Assembly: GCF_040047665.1 (NCBI RefSeq)
Contig: NZ_CP157355.1
Span: forward strand, 1,736,001-1,800,000
Reading direction: 5' to 3'
Length of the DNA: 64,000 nt
Origin: Chitinibacter sp. FCG-7
GTDB lineage: Bacteria > Pseudomonadota > Gammaproteobacteria > Burkholderiales > Chitinibacteraceae
Position 1 is the first letter of the stretch. Every line of letters starts with the position of its first letter. A program made the position numbers and the translations under genes. Positions 43,354 through 51,485 of the stretch are shown in pieces. Under the pieces are notes generated by a model, which saw only the letters and a program-made list of their open reading frames with translations, was not told the origin of the DNA and searched no databases.

Positions 43354-44811
43354 ATGATGCTTAAGCGAAATAGTCAGCTAAAAAAATACCATCTGGGTTT
43401 TTCTTTGATAGAAATGCTAGTGGCGGTATTCATTTTTTCTATTGGTTTATTGGCTGTTGCAAGCCTTCAAGCAAAGTTAGTCAGCCATGGTGCGACAAAT
43501 AAAGAAAGTAATATTGCTGAATCTCTTGCTAAGCAAAAAATGGAAGAGTTGCGTAGAAGGGGATTTGACTTTTTACCTGCAAATGGTAGTGACACCCCTA
43601 GCAGCTTTAATTCTGATTTTAATTCTACATTTACCAGAAAATGGACTATTAGCAATGGGCCGACAATTGATTCAAGATTAGTGACTGTCACAATGTCTTG
43701 GAAAGATAAAAATAATCTTAATAGAAACTTCTCAATTCTTTCTTATATAACAAAATTTGATCCAGTAGATTTTGCAGATTTAACATTACCACCTGGTACA
43801 ACATCTGACCCAATTAATACAATAGTTAATTGGAAACCAGGTGGAAATTATTATAAAAAAGACGTAATTGTTAAATACAAAGACTCTAATGGAGAAACTA
43901 AGTATTATATGTCAAACAATGATCATGCTGATGCATGGAATGCTACTGATCCAGGCAATGATACTACTAACTGGGCATTAGTAAACTTTATTCAAGGTAC
44001 TTTACAGTGGACACCTAATAACGCAACAACTCACTCTGTATGTGAACTACGTTTTGGTGATTTTAATTCTTTACCAGTTAAATTAACAGATCCTGAAGTA
44101 ACGGCTTTTGGTACAAAAAATAATGGATCTATTGATCCGAGTGAAATTAATGGTGGTATCACAACCCGTCGTTGTAGTCCGAATATGTTGTCGGGTATTG
44201 GTGTGCTATCTACCAAATATGCATGTGCATTGAAAGCAGGTGAAAGTAAAAAATTGTTTGTACAATGTGAAATTGAAGATGGATCAGGAGGTACGACTAT
44301 TATGGGACCTGTTGGTCCATATTCATCAACTCAAAATGATGTAAATTTGAGTCTATGTCAAAATGGTGGTTCTTGCATAATGACAACCCCTGCTCCAACT
44401 GCAGTACCAACAGCAACTCCTATTACAACTCCGACTGCAGTACCTACAGCAACTCCAGTTGTAACTGCTACTTCTGTACCAACACCAACATCTAGTGCTA
44501 CACCTAAACCATCAGCAACTGTACAAATTACTATTAATATGGCAAATAGTAATAAGAAAAATGGCACATCTTGCACATTGCAAGTATTAACTGCTGGAAC
44601 TGTTTGTGCAGCCTCGAGCTGGAGTACTGCAGCTGTGAGCTCTGGAAATGGTACTGACACTAGAAATTACAGCACTACATGTACACTAACTGGTAGTAGT
44701 GCTGATATAAATTTACAGTGTGGTAATACAACTAAAAATACTTGGAGTGGTTGGATTAGCAAAACCATCACACCAGGAAATACAACTACATACACATTTA
44801 ATGGTTTTTGA
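43354..44811 (+). CDS. pilV: Type IV minor pilin PilV with chitin-binding-like module and Pro/Thr linker
   Basis: The start is ATG 43354, with AAGGAGAAT before it; the longer frame lies in pilX. This 485-residue protein has the prepilin motif LGFSLIEMLVAVFIFSIGLLAVASLQ and the PilV segment AESLAKQKMEELRRRGFDFLP. Residues about 160-209 resemble a CBM5/12 module, with WKPGGNYYKKDVIVKY and later TDPGNDTTNWALV (the usual W-xx-Y-xxGDxV-xx-G...W pattern). A Pro/Thr-rich linker with repeated TAVPTATP (about 344-389) leads to a Ser/Thr/Cys-rich C-terminal domain. This length and layout are unusual for PilV. A terminator follows. Confidence 0.78.
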   Translation: MMLKRNSQLKKYHLGFSLIEMLVAVFIFSIGLLAVASLQAKLVSHGATNKESNIAESLAKQKMEELRRRGFDFLPANGSDTPSSFNSDFNSTFTRKWTISNGPTIDSRLVTVTMSWKDKNNLNRNFSILSYITKFDPVDFADLTLPPGTTSDPINTIVNWKPGGNYYKKDVIVKYKDSNGETKYYMSNNDHADAWNATDPGNDTTNWALVNFIQGTLQWTPNNATTHSVCELRFGDFNSLPVKLTDPEVTAFGTKNNGSIDPSEINGGITTRRCSPNMLSGIGVLSTKYACALKAGESKKLFVQCEIEDGSGGTTIMGPVGPYSSTQNDVNLSLCQNGGSCIMTTPAPTAVPTATPITTPTAVPTATPVVTATSVPTPTSSATPKPSATVQITINMANSNKKNGTSCTLQVLTAGTVCAASSWSTAAVSSGNGTDTRNYSTTCTLTGSSADINLQCGNTTKNTWSGWISKTITPGNTTTYTFNGF

Positions 44812-44817
44812 GTAAAT

Positions 44818-44846
44818 AAAAAGGGTTGCATTTGCAGCCCTTTTTT
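44818..44846. terminator. Terminator between pilV and the TlpA-like gene
   Basis: AAGGGTTGCA and TGCAGCCCTT pair with one G-T wobble, followed by T6 on the plus side; an A-tract at the left lets it serve the converging TlpA gene as well. Confidence 0.8.
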
Positions 44847-44862
44847 AGTTATAAGTTAGAAT

Positions 44863-45342
44863 TTATAACTTACTAATAATTTCAGCATAGTCAGGTATAC
44901 CAATATATTTCTTGATTAATTTACCATCTTTAGAAATTAAAAAATTGGTTGGTGTTAATGTTACACCACCAAATTTCTCAGCAATTTTCCCATCTGCATC
45001 GTGAACTATTTTAAATGGAATTTTTTCTTTTTTATTATAGTTTTTGATGTATTCAATATTGTCATAGCTCATTGCAATTGCAATTGTCTGGAAACGTTCT
45101 TCACCATATTTAAGCTGCAATTTTTTCAGTTCTGGCATTTCTTGCATGCAGCCTGTACAGCTTGTTGCCCAAAAATTTACCAATACAATCTTTCCTTTAT
45201 AGTCAGAAATCTTGATCTTTTGCCCTTCCAAGCTTGTCATTATTTGCTCACTTGGTACTTTTTTGTCGTTTGAAAGTACAAAGTAGCTAGCTATGGCAGC
45301 ACTCAGTAGGCAAACAATGATTACTTGTAGACTGGTTTTCAT
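44863..45342 (-). CDS. TlpA-like membrane-anchored thioredoxin
   Basis: This 159-residue protein has an N-terminal membrane anchor or uncleaved signal (KTSLQVIIVCLLSAAIASYFVLS) and a thioredoxin fold of the TlpA/ResA type with active site Cys62-Thr-Gly-Cys65 in NFWATSCTGCMQEMPELKKL, and the cis-Pro in TLTPTNFLISKDGK. Such proteins reduce periplasmic disulfides, for cytochrome c maturation or other targets. It converges on pilV; a role in pilin disulfide exchange is speculation. Its codon and base use are AT-rich like the pilin genes, which suggests a shared history. Confidence 0.85.
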   Translation of the reverse strand: MKTSLQVIIVCLLSAAIASYFVLSNDKKVPSEQIMTSLEGQKIKISDYKGKIVLVNFWATSCTGCMQEMPELKKLQLKYGEERFQTIAIAMSYDNIEYIKNYNKKEKIPFKIVHDADGKIAEKFGGVTLTPTNFLISKDGKLIKKYIGIPDYAEIISKL

Positions 45343-45703
45343 GATTTTTCCTCTTGAAGCATCGGATTTTATGGCATGTAGTCTGTTTTGAGCGAGCTTT
45401 TGTTCCTCAAATCTGGAGTACTTTGCTTTACATATATATTGATAAGAAGAAGATAGTAATAATAAATAAGGGTGTCACTTCCCTGTGGGTAAGTCAAAAT
45501 ATTCATAGTAATCAACATTTTAAGATACCCACAACCTATCTGAAGATTTTTGTAACGCCTGTGGGTAATTTGTTGGGATTTTTATCCACAGATCACTTTT
45601 GCTATTTATCCACATAGGCATTTGCTTTTCTCCACATGGCAAGTACCTGATTTGATAAGCTGTTTGTGAATAAGCGTATAATCGCGCTTTTTCTTGGGGG
45701 TGC
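45343..45703. other. DnaA-box-rich intergenic region, candidate replication or regulatory site
   Basis: Six DnaA-box-like 9-mers lie in 153 bases: TGTGGGTAA at 45484 and 45560 (reverse of TTACCCACA, one mismatch), ATACCCACA at 45525 (two mismatches), perfect TTATCCACA at 45582 and 45606, and TTCTCCACA at 45628 (one mismatch). To the left, 45425-45473 is a strongly AT-rich tract with GATAGTAATAATAAATAAG, which resembles a DnaA-trio unwinding element. No gene is present in the 361 bases. It could be the chromosome origin, a DnaA titration site or a DnaA-controlled promoter; see the findings. Confidence 0.55.
45652..45682 (+). promoter_or_regulatory. Probable sigma-70 promoter of rbgA
   Basis: TTGATA (45652-45657) and TATAAT (45677-45682) are spaced 19 bases, slightly longer than ideal, 22 bases before the first possible start. 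It directly follows the DnaA-box cluster. Confidence 0.5.
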
Positions 45704-45706
45704 ATG

Positions 45707-46618
45707 ATGGCAATTCAGTGGTTTCCGGGGCATATGCATGTGGCTCGCAAGAAAGTCGCTGAGACTTTGGCCAAGGTTGATGTAGTGATCGAGATTGTCG
45801 ATGCGCGCATGCCTTTGTCTAGTAGTAATCCCATGATTGAGAAGCTGCGCATGCATCGCCAACGTCCTGCTTTGAAAATTTTGAACAAGGCTGATCTGGC
45901 AGATCCCGCGCTTAATAAAATTTGGCTGGAGTGGTTTAGAGCTCAGCCTGGTACCGAAGCTATTTTGCTGGGTGAAGATAACAAGCAGGAAGCCTTGAAG
46001 AGAATTCCTCAGCTTTGCTTGAAGCTAGCACCTTTCCGTACCGGGGTTGAGAAGCCACTGCGTGCGATGATCATGGGTATCCCCAATGTGGGTAAATCAA
46101 CTTTGCTTAACACTTTGGCACAGCGCAAAGTCGCCAAAGTCGCAGATACGCCAGGCGTTACAAAGTCCCAGCAACGTATCGAGACCTTGGGTGGGGTTAT
46201 TCTTTACGACACACCGGGTCTGATGTGGCCAAAAGTAGAGCATGAACCTTCGGGTTTTCGTCTGGCCTTGGGTGGCTCGATTGGCCGCAATGCGTACGAT
46301 GAAGTTGAAGTCGCTTATTTTGCCATTGAGGCGCTGAAGGCTCGTTACCCCGCTGAATTGATGAAACGCTATAAATTGCCTGATCTGGATGGGGAAGTTG
46401 AAGCTCTTTTTGAGCGGATAGGTCGCAAACGTGGTGCAGTGATGGCTGGCGGACTGATTGATGAGCAGAAAACGGCAGATCTGATCATCACTGATTATCG
46501 AAGCAAAGCCATTGGCCGAATGACGCTGGAAACACCGGATGATTTCATTGGTGTTGATCTGGGTTCTGGCGAGGACGCGCCGCCAGATACGCTTGATGAA
46601 AATGCTGATGAGTTATAA
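45707..46618 (+). CDS. rbgA: Ribosome biogenesis GTPase RbgA/YlqF family
   Basis: This 303-residue circularly permuted GTPase has, in order, IQWFPGHMHVARKK (the N-terminal signature), DARMPLSSSNP, the G4 motif ILNKADLAD, the G1 loop IMGIPNVGKSTLLNTL and G3 LYDTPGLMWP. The C-terminal domain binds rRNA. RbgA assists 50S assembly. ATG codons at 45704 and 45707 are both possible; the second gives the usual MAIQWFPGH. Its promoter region contains the DnaA-box cluster. Confidence 0.9.
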   Translation: MAIQWFPGHMHVARKKVAETLAKVDVVIEIVDARMPLSSSNPMIEKLRMHRQRPALKILNKADLADPALNKIWLEWFRAQPGTEAILLGEDNKQEALKRIPQLCLKLAPFRTGVEKPLRAMIMGIPNVGKSTLLNTLAQRKVAKVADTPGVTKSQQRIETLGGVILYDTPGLMWPKVEHEPSGFRLALGGSIGRNAYDEVEVAYFAIEALKARYPAELMKRYKLPDLDGEVEALFERIGRKRGAVMAGGLIDEQKTADLIITDYRSKAIGRMTLETPDDFIGVDLGSGEDAPPDTLDENADEL

Positions 46619-46837
46619 ATCGCCTGATCGTAAGGGGATCTCTGGCTGGTTTGCATTCCTTAGACCTGCTTGATTCTAGCTTTTTATGGGTATATTCATC
46701 CGGGCATTGATGCGTATGATCCAGATCGATATACCTGATTAGAGTATTTTTGAAGTGCGGTTTTCCAGTGGTACCGATGGCAGATAGAAGCAAAATTGGC
46801 TTAATATTCCCTAAAACTGTGTGATTGGATGATGCTT

Positions 46838-47038
46838 ATGGATACAGAATTGGGTAATTTGGAGGACAAAGTGAAGCAACTGGCTGATCTTTGTCGCCAT
46901 CTGCGAGATGACAATCGCAATTTGCGTCAGGCTTTACTGCAAGCAACGCAGGAAAATCAGCACTTGACCCAGAAACTGGCAGGAACCAAAGAGCGGGTTG
47001 CTACGATTTTGGCTAAATTGCCGGAGGACATACTGTGA
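46838..47038 (+). CDS. ZapB-like coiled-coil small protein
   Basis: With ATG 46838 this is a 66-residue almost purely helical protein (ELGNLEDKVKQLADLCRHLRDDNRNLRQALLQATQENQHL), with a heptad pattern typical of a coiled coil. It matches the TIGR02449 family of short proteins encoded before zapA and resembles ZapB, which links to the Z-ring through ZapA. Alternative starts at 46829 and 46832 are possible. It overlaps the zapA start by four bases (GTGA). Confidence 0.75.
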   Translation: MDTELGNLEDKVKQLADLCRHLRDDNRNLRQALLQATQENQHLTQKLAGTKERVATILAKLPEDIL

Positions 47039-47346
47039 GTGAAGTGATCAAGCAATTGGATATTTCAATCATGGGGCGCGAGTTTCGCGTCGCTTGTCCG
47101 GAAAATGAAGAAGCCACGCTTTTGCAGGCTGTGCAGCTACTTGATACGCGCATGCATGATATTCGCAGCAACGGCAAAGTGATTGGTTTGGAAAAAATTG
47201 CGATCATGGCAGCTTTGAACATGACGCATGAGTTCCTGCAGACCAAGGTGCCTGGTGGAATTGACATCGGCGCGTTTCAGCGTAGAATCGACAGCATGAA
47301 TTCAACGATTGATGCGGTATTACAAGAGCAAACCGAGCTCTTTTAA
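47035..47346 (+). CDS. zapA: Cell division protein ZapA
   Basis: This 103-residue protein starts at a GTG overlapping the stop of the coiled-coil gene. It shows the ZapA pattern: LDISIMGREFRVACPENEEATLLQAVQLLDTRMHDIRSNGKVIGLEKIAIMAALNMTHEFL, followed by a C-terminal coiled coil (FQRRIDSMNSTIDAVLQEQTELF). ZapA promotes FtsZ bundling. It is followed by 6S RNA, the arrangement conserved in many proteobacteria. Confidence 0.92.
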   Translation: MSEVIKQLDISIMGREFRVACPENEEATLLQAVQLLDTRMHDIRSNGKVIGLEKIAIMAALNMTHEFLQTKVPGGIDIGAFQRRIDSMNSTIDAVLQEQTELF

Positions 47347-47364
47347 GCATCAAACGCACCCTTG

Positions 47365-47560
47365 CTTTCCTGCGGTGTTCGTAACGGCTCAGATTCTTTG
47401 AACCGATAAGCTGTATAGCATGTCCGCCGGGTCTCCCGACGCCTGTTGTGAGCACTCTCGCTGTTTCGGCAGTTGACGAATGCACCTGATGGCATCGACC
47501 TGGTGGCAACTTGAACCATTGGGTTCAAGATGCGAGTCGGTACGGCACTCGCGGGAAGCC
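47365..47560 (+). ncRNA. ssrS: 6S RNA
   Basis: The position between zapA and the 5-formyltetrahydrofolate cyclo-ligase gene is the conserved 6S locus. Features shared with E. coli 6S RNA are TGTTCGTAACGG near the 5' end, CTTGAACCATTGGGTTCAAG in the 3' half (E. coli CTTGAACCAAGGGTTCAAG), and terminal pairing of TTCCTGCG with CGCGGGAA. 6S RNA binds sigma-70 RNA polymerase in stationary phase. The exact ends are estimated to within about 10 bases. Confidence 0.85.
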
Positions 47561-47567
47561 CCCACCT

Positions 47568-48173
47568 ATGATGTCCTTAGCCCCAGACCTTTCCAAAGTT
47601 GAACTCCGAAGCCGTTTGCGCAAAATCCGCTCTGCGATTTTGCCAGCACAGCGACAAGCTGCTGCTTGGGCGGTGACCCGTTCGAAACCAGTCCTGCAAC
47701 GTTTGCTGCGTGGAAAAAATATTGCCCTGTATGTGCCTGTGGGGAGCGAGTTTCCAAGCTGGCCGCTGATTTTCACTGCATTGCAACGTGGTTGCAAAGT
47801 GTACTTGCCTCGAACGCCCCGTTTTGGCCGTCAACTTGAGTTTGTGCGCTTGAATTCCCTGTCGCAATGGCAAATCGGGCCATACAATATCCCTGTGCCT
47901 TCTCATCCGGAAGTATGTTCACCGCGAAAGCTCGATACAGTGTTTGTGCCTTTGCTAGGGTTTGACTCGCAATTGGCTAGATTAGGCCAAGGTGGTGGGT
48001 ATTATGATGCCACTTTTGCCTTTCGCCGTTTGCGCCGACAATGGCGTAAGCCCAAATTAATTGGTCTGGCGTTTTCCTCGCAATGCCTTGTGCAGCTGCC
48101 GCTTGAACCGTGGGATTTGCGTTTGGATGCGGTACAGACCGAAAGTAGTTATTGTCGAGCTGCTCGGTATTGA
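47568..48173 (+). CDS. fau: 5-formyltetrahydrofolate cyclo-ligase
   Basis: With ATG 47568 (or 47571) the protein has 201 residues. It shows the family pattern: SKVELRSRLRKIRSAI at the N-terminus, IALYVPVGSEFPSWPL, and the C-terminal nucleotide site VFVPLLGFDSQLARLGQGGGYYDATF. It converts 5-formyl-THF to 5,10-methenyl-THF. The frame could extend to 47511 but would run through the 6S RNA. It is probably produced from the same transcript as 6S RNA, as in E. coli ygfA. Confidence 0.88.
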   Translation: MMSLAPDLSKVELRSRLRKIRSAILPAQRQAAAWAVTRSKPVLQRLLRGKNIALYVPVGSEFPSWPLIFTALQRGCKVYLPRTPRFGRQLEFVRLNSLSQWQIGPYNIPVPSHPEVCSPRKLDTVFVPLLGFDSQLARLGQGGGYYDATFAFRRLRRQWRKPKLIGLAFSSQCLVQLPLEPWDLRLDAVQTESSYCRAARY

Positions 48174-48297
48174 ATGCTGCTGGCGAATACTGGTTATTCC
48201 GCAGGTACATTACACAGAATATTCGCTATCATGGGTGGATGATTTCATGTTCAGCTATCACTGGCTGACATATTGCTAATTCACCATTGAGGTTAAA

Positions 48298-48573
48298 ATG
48301 GCTGCTATCGTATCGACCCCTGTGAAGATTGTGAATGCAACAGGTCTGCATGCACGTCCTGCGGCAAATGTTGTCAATGTTGCAAAACAATTTCAATCAG
48401 ACATTAAATTGATGTTCAAATCTATCGAAGCCAATGCCAAATCGGTGGTTTCAGTGATGGGGCTGGATGTCAGCCTGGGTGATCAAATTCAAATTAAAGC
48501 CGATGGCCCTGATGCACAGGCTGCTATTGCTGCGGTTACACAAATTATCAGTAGTGGTTGTGGCGAGAAGTAG
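48298..48573 (+). CDS. ptsH: Phosphocarrier protein HPr
   Basis: This 91-residue protein has the active-site NATGLHARPAANVV with phosphoacceptor His18 and the SVMGLDVSLGDQIQIKADGPD segment with the regulatory-site region AKSVVSVMGL. It passes phosphate from enzyme I to EIIA. The neighbouring EIIA-HPr-EI fusion already contains an HPr domain of very similar sequence, so this free HPr is a paralogue, perhaps for other EIIs. A hairpin terminator follows. Confidence 0.93.
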   Translation: MAAIVSTPVKIVNATGLHARPAANVVNVAKQFQSDIKLMFKSIEANAKSVVSVMGLDVSLGDQIQIKADGPDAQAAIAAVTQIISSGCGEK

Positions 48574-48586
48574 TAAGACCAACCGT

Positions 48587-48610
48587 AAAGGGCAGCTTGC
48601 TGCCCTTTTT
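48587..48610 (+). terminator. Rho-independent terminator after ptsH
   Basis: AAAGGGCAG pairs with CTGCCCTTT around a short loop, then a T-run continues. Confidence 0.85.
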
Positions 48611-48759
48611 GTTTGTTGCAGGCTGTGTAATTAATAATGATGAATTGTAATTTTACGTAATTCAAATAGAACCAATTCCGCTAAATCTGACCAGAAACAA
48701 GTTTTTATCCCATTACTGGCAGCACACTGCTTGTTAGAAAACTTTCGGCCTATCGGAGT

Positions 48760-48789
48760 AATTATTGGCTGGCAATTAAGCCAATTATT
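48760..48789. promoter_or_regulatory. Palindromic operator candidate before the PTS fusion gene
   Basis: ATTGGCT (48764-48770) and AGCCAAT (48779-48785) are separated by eight bases, with three further matching pairs outside one mismatch. It lies about 90-115 bases before the EIIA-HPr-EI start in an otherwise empty gap. A sugar-responsive repressor site is plausible; the regulator is unknown. Confidence 0.45.
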
Positions 48790-48876
48790 TACTTCATGCT
48801 GATGGTATACCGCTTTAAACTGGCTTTTAAGCAAACGGCTGTTTAAGTCAGAGACCGAACAAAAAATGAGGTATTT

Positions 48877-51417
48877 ATGTCGAATCCTGCAACCCGGATT
48901 GAATTGAAAGCTCCCTTATCTGGGGTGATGGTGCCATTGGAAAAAGTACCAGATCCCGTATTTGCGCAAAAAATGGTTGGCGACGGGATCTCGATTGATC
49001 CAACCAGCAATATTTTGCTGGCACCTTTAACGGGTAAAGTCACACAGCTGCATTCTTCCAAACACGCGGTCACCATCACGGCCCCCAGCGGTATTGAAGT
49101 GCTGATGCATATTGGTCTGGATACCGTCATGCTCAAAGGTCACGGTTTCAATGCCAAAGTCAAAGAAGGTGACATCGTTGATGTCGGCCAGCCCTTGATT
49201 GAATTCGATATGGATCTGGTGGCGCGCAAAGCGGTTTCGCTGTTAACCCAGATTGTGATTACCAATAGCGACCAGGTTGCCCAATTTATGCCGGCGACGG
49301 GGCTTGTGGCTGCAGGACAGCAAACCGCCTTGACCTTGCAGTTGGCGGCCGGTGCTACCAGTGCGGTTGCCAACGTCGGCACAGCCAGCGAAGCGTATTC
49401 CGATCCGATTAAAGTGCCGAATCACACCGGTTTGCACGCTCGTCCATCAGCAGTCTTGGCCAACGCAGCCAAAACCTACCAATCCGATATCAAACTGGTA
49501 CGTGCTGGCGAAGAAGCGAATGCCAAATCCGTGGTCGCCATCATGGGGCTCGAAGTGCAGCACAATGATGAAATTCGCGTGCGTGCAGCTGGCCCGGATG
49601 CTGCGGCTGCCGTTAAAGCGATTTCAGAACTGATTCAAACCGGTTGTGGTGAAGACGTTGGCGGTCCGGTTGCTAAAACTAAGCCCGCGCCATTGAATAT
49701 TAAAACAGCCAAGCCACAGCCAAAATCGAGCGATCCCAATGTGCTCAGCGGCGTTTCTGCCTCACCAGGTCTGGCTGTTGGTCATGTATTTCACGTCAAG
49801 CAGGAAGAAATCTCGGTTGTTGAGCAGGGTGAAGGCCAGCAGGTGGAAAAACGCCGTCTGGATAAAGCCCTGAAAGATGCCCATCAGCAATTGGAAAACC
49901 TGAAAGCCGAGATTTCGGATGCCAGCAAAGCCGAAATTTTTGCCGCACATCAGGAGTTGCTGGAAGATCCCGACTTGCTTGCCATTGCCATTGCACACAT
50001 TGGCAAAGATAAAAGCGCGGCATTTGCGTGGAAAGTGGCCTTCAATACCTATGCCGAAAAACTGGCCAGCCTGAAAAATGAAGTCCTGGCCGGTCGCGCC
50101 AATGATATTCGTGATGTCGGTCGCCGCGTTTTACGCCTGATTGCTGGTGTTGAAGAAGCTGCGATGGTGGTGCCTGAAAACGCCATTCTGATCGCCGAAG
50201 AATTAAGCCCGTCCGACACCGCCAGTCTGGATCGTACCAAAGTCCTTGGTTTTTGCACCACCGGTGGTGGTGCGACCAGCCACGTCGCTATTCTGGCGCG
50301 CTCACTGAATATCCCGGCAATCTGTGGGATTGACGAAGATGTGATGCAGTTGGCTAATGGCACCCCCGTCATTCTGGATGGTACGCGTGGCACACTGCGC
50401 AAAAATCCGTCTGAAGCCGAAGTGTCTGCTATTCGTGAAAAACAGGCGGCTCAAGCAAGCAAGCGCGCAGCCGAGTTGGCCGCTGCTTTTCAACCCGCGG
50501 TGACCAAAGATGGTGTGCACGTTGAGGTAGTCGCTAATATTGGTGGTCTGGAAGACGCCAAGCAAGGCGTGAAGCTGGGCAGCGAGGGTGTGGGTCTGCT
50601 ACGCAGCGAGTTCCTGTATCTGGAGCGCACTGACGCACCTTCGGAAGAAGAGCAAAGCCAGATCTACATCGACATCGCCAAAGCGCTAGGCACCGAGAAG
50701 ACTTTTGTAGTGCGCACGCTGGACGTGGGTGGCGATAAACCACTGCCATACTTGCCAATGCCAGCCGAAGAAAATCCATTCCTCGGTGTGCGCGGGGTGC
50801 GCTTGTGTCTGGCCGAGCCTGAGCTCTTGCATACCCAAGTTCGTGCCGTTCTTCGTTCAGCCCCATTCTCGAAACTGGCAATCATGTTCCCGATGATCAC
50901 CAGCCTGGAAGAAGTGCGCGAAGTGAAACGCATCGTGGCCGAAGAAAAAGCCGCGCTGGGCATTACCCAGCAAGTGCAAGTCGGCATCATGGTCGAAGTA
51001 CCTGCCACCGCCGTGATGGCCGAGCAATTTGCCCGTGAAGTGGATTTCTTCTCGATCGGCACGAACGATCTGACCCAGTACACGCTGGCGATGGACCGTG
51101 GCCACCCCAAACTGGCCAAGCAAGCCGATGCGATGCATCCAGGCGTGTTGAATCTGATCAATATGACCGTGCAAGGCGCGCATAAACACGGCAAGTGGGT
51201 CGGCGTCTGCGGCGGTATTGCCTCTGACCCGATGGCAATTCCGCTGTTGCTGGGGATTGGTGTCGATGAATTGTCGGCGAGCGTGCCCGCTATTCCGGCA
51301 ATCAAAGCGCTGGTTCGTACGCTCGATAAAGCCCAGTGCCAAAAACTGGCTGCCGAGGTGTTGCAATTGGGCACCGCAGCTGAAGTGCGGGCACGTTTGT
51401 CTCAACTGCTGGATTAA
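48877..51417 (+). CDS. nagF: Multiphosphoryl transfer protein: EIIA(Glc-type)-HPr-EI fusion
   Basis: This 846-residue cytosolic protein carries three PTS domains in order. EIIA of the glucose/Crr type spans residues about 1-150, with His63 and the phosphorylated His78 in VLMHIGLD. HPr spans about 173-262, with His187 in TGLHARP. Enzyme I spans about 280-846, with the swivelling His469 in GGGATSHVAI and Cys778 in the C-terminal PEP-binding part (GVCGG, where CGE is more usual). It delivers phosphate from PEP to an EIIB. With the EIICB at 52090 it forms a complete route, most likely for N-acetylglucosamine by similarity to NagF/NagE systems. Confidence 0.9.
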   Translation: MSNPATRIELKAPLSGVMVPLEKVPDPVFAQKMVGDGISIDPTSNILLAPLTGKVTQLHSSKHAVTITAPSGIEVLMHIGLDTVMLKGHGFNAKVKEGDIVDVGQPLIEFDMDLVARKAVSLLTQIVITNSDQVAQFMPATGLVAAGQQTALTLQLAAGATSAVANVGTASEAYSDPIKVPNHTGLHARPSAVLANAAKTYQSDIKLVRAGEEANAKSVVAIMGLEVQHNDEIRVRAAGPDAAAAVKAISELIQTGCGEDVGGPVAKTKPAPLNIKTAKPQPKSSDPNVLSGVSASPGLAVGHVFHVKQEEISVVEQGEGQQVEKRRLDKALKDAHQQLENLKAEISDASKAEIFAAHQELLEDPDLLAIAIAHIGKDKSAAFAWKVAFNTYAEKLASLKNEVLAGRANDIRDVGRRVLRLIAGVEEAAMVVPENAILIAEELSPSDTASLDRTKVLGFCTTGGGATSHVAILARSLNIPAICGIDEDVMQLANGTPVILDGTRGTLRKNPSEAEVSAIREKQAAQASKRAAELAAAFQPAVTKDGVHVEVVANIGGLEDAKQGVKLGSEGVGLLRSEFLYLERTDAPSEEEQSQIYIDIAKALGTEKTFVVRTLDVGGDKPLPYLPMPAEENPFLGVRGVRLCLAEPELLHTQVRAVLRSAPFSKLAIMFPMITSLEEVREVKRIVAEEKAALGITQQVQVGIMVEVPATAVMAEQFAREVDFFSIGTNDLTQYTLAMDRGHPKLAKQADAMHPGVLNLINMTVQGAHKHGKWVGVCGGIASDPMAIPLLLGIGVDELSASVPAIPAIKALVRTLDKAQCQKLAAEVLQLGTAAEVRARLSQLLD

Positions 51418-51485
51418 GTGCAAGGCGAAAGTGTTCGTGCCGAGCACGAACACTTTGACCCCGTAATTGGAAGGAAAAAACCACC

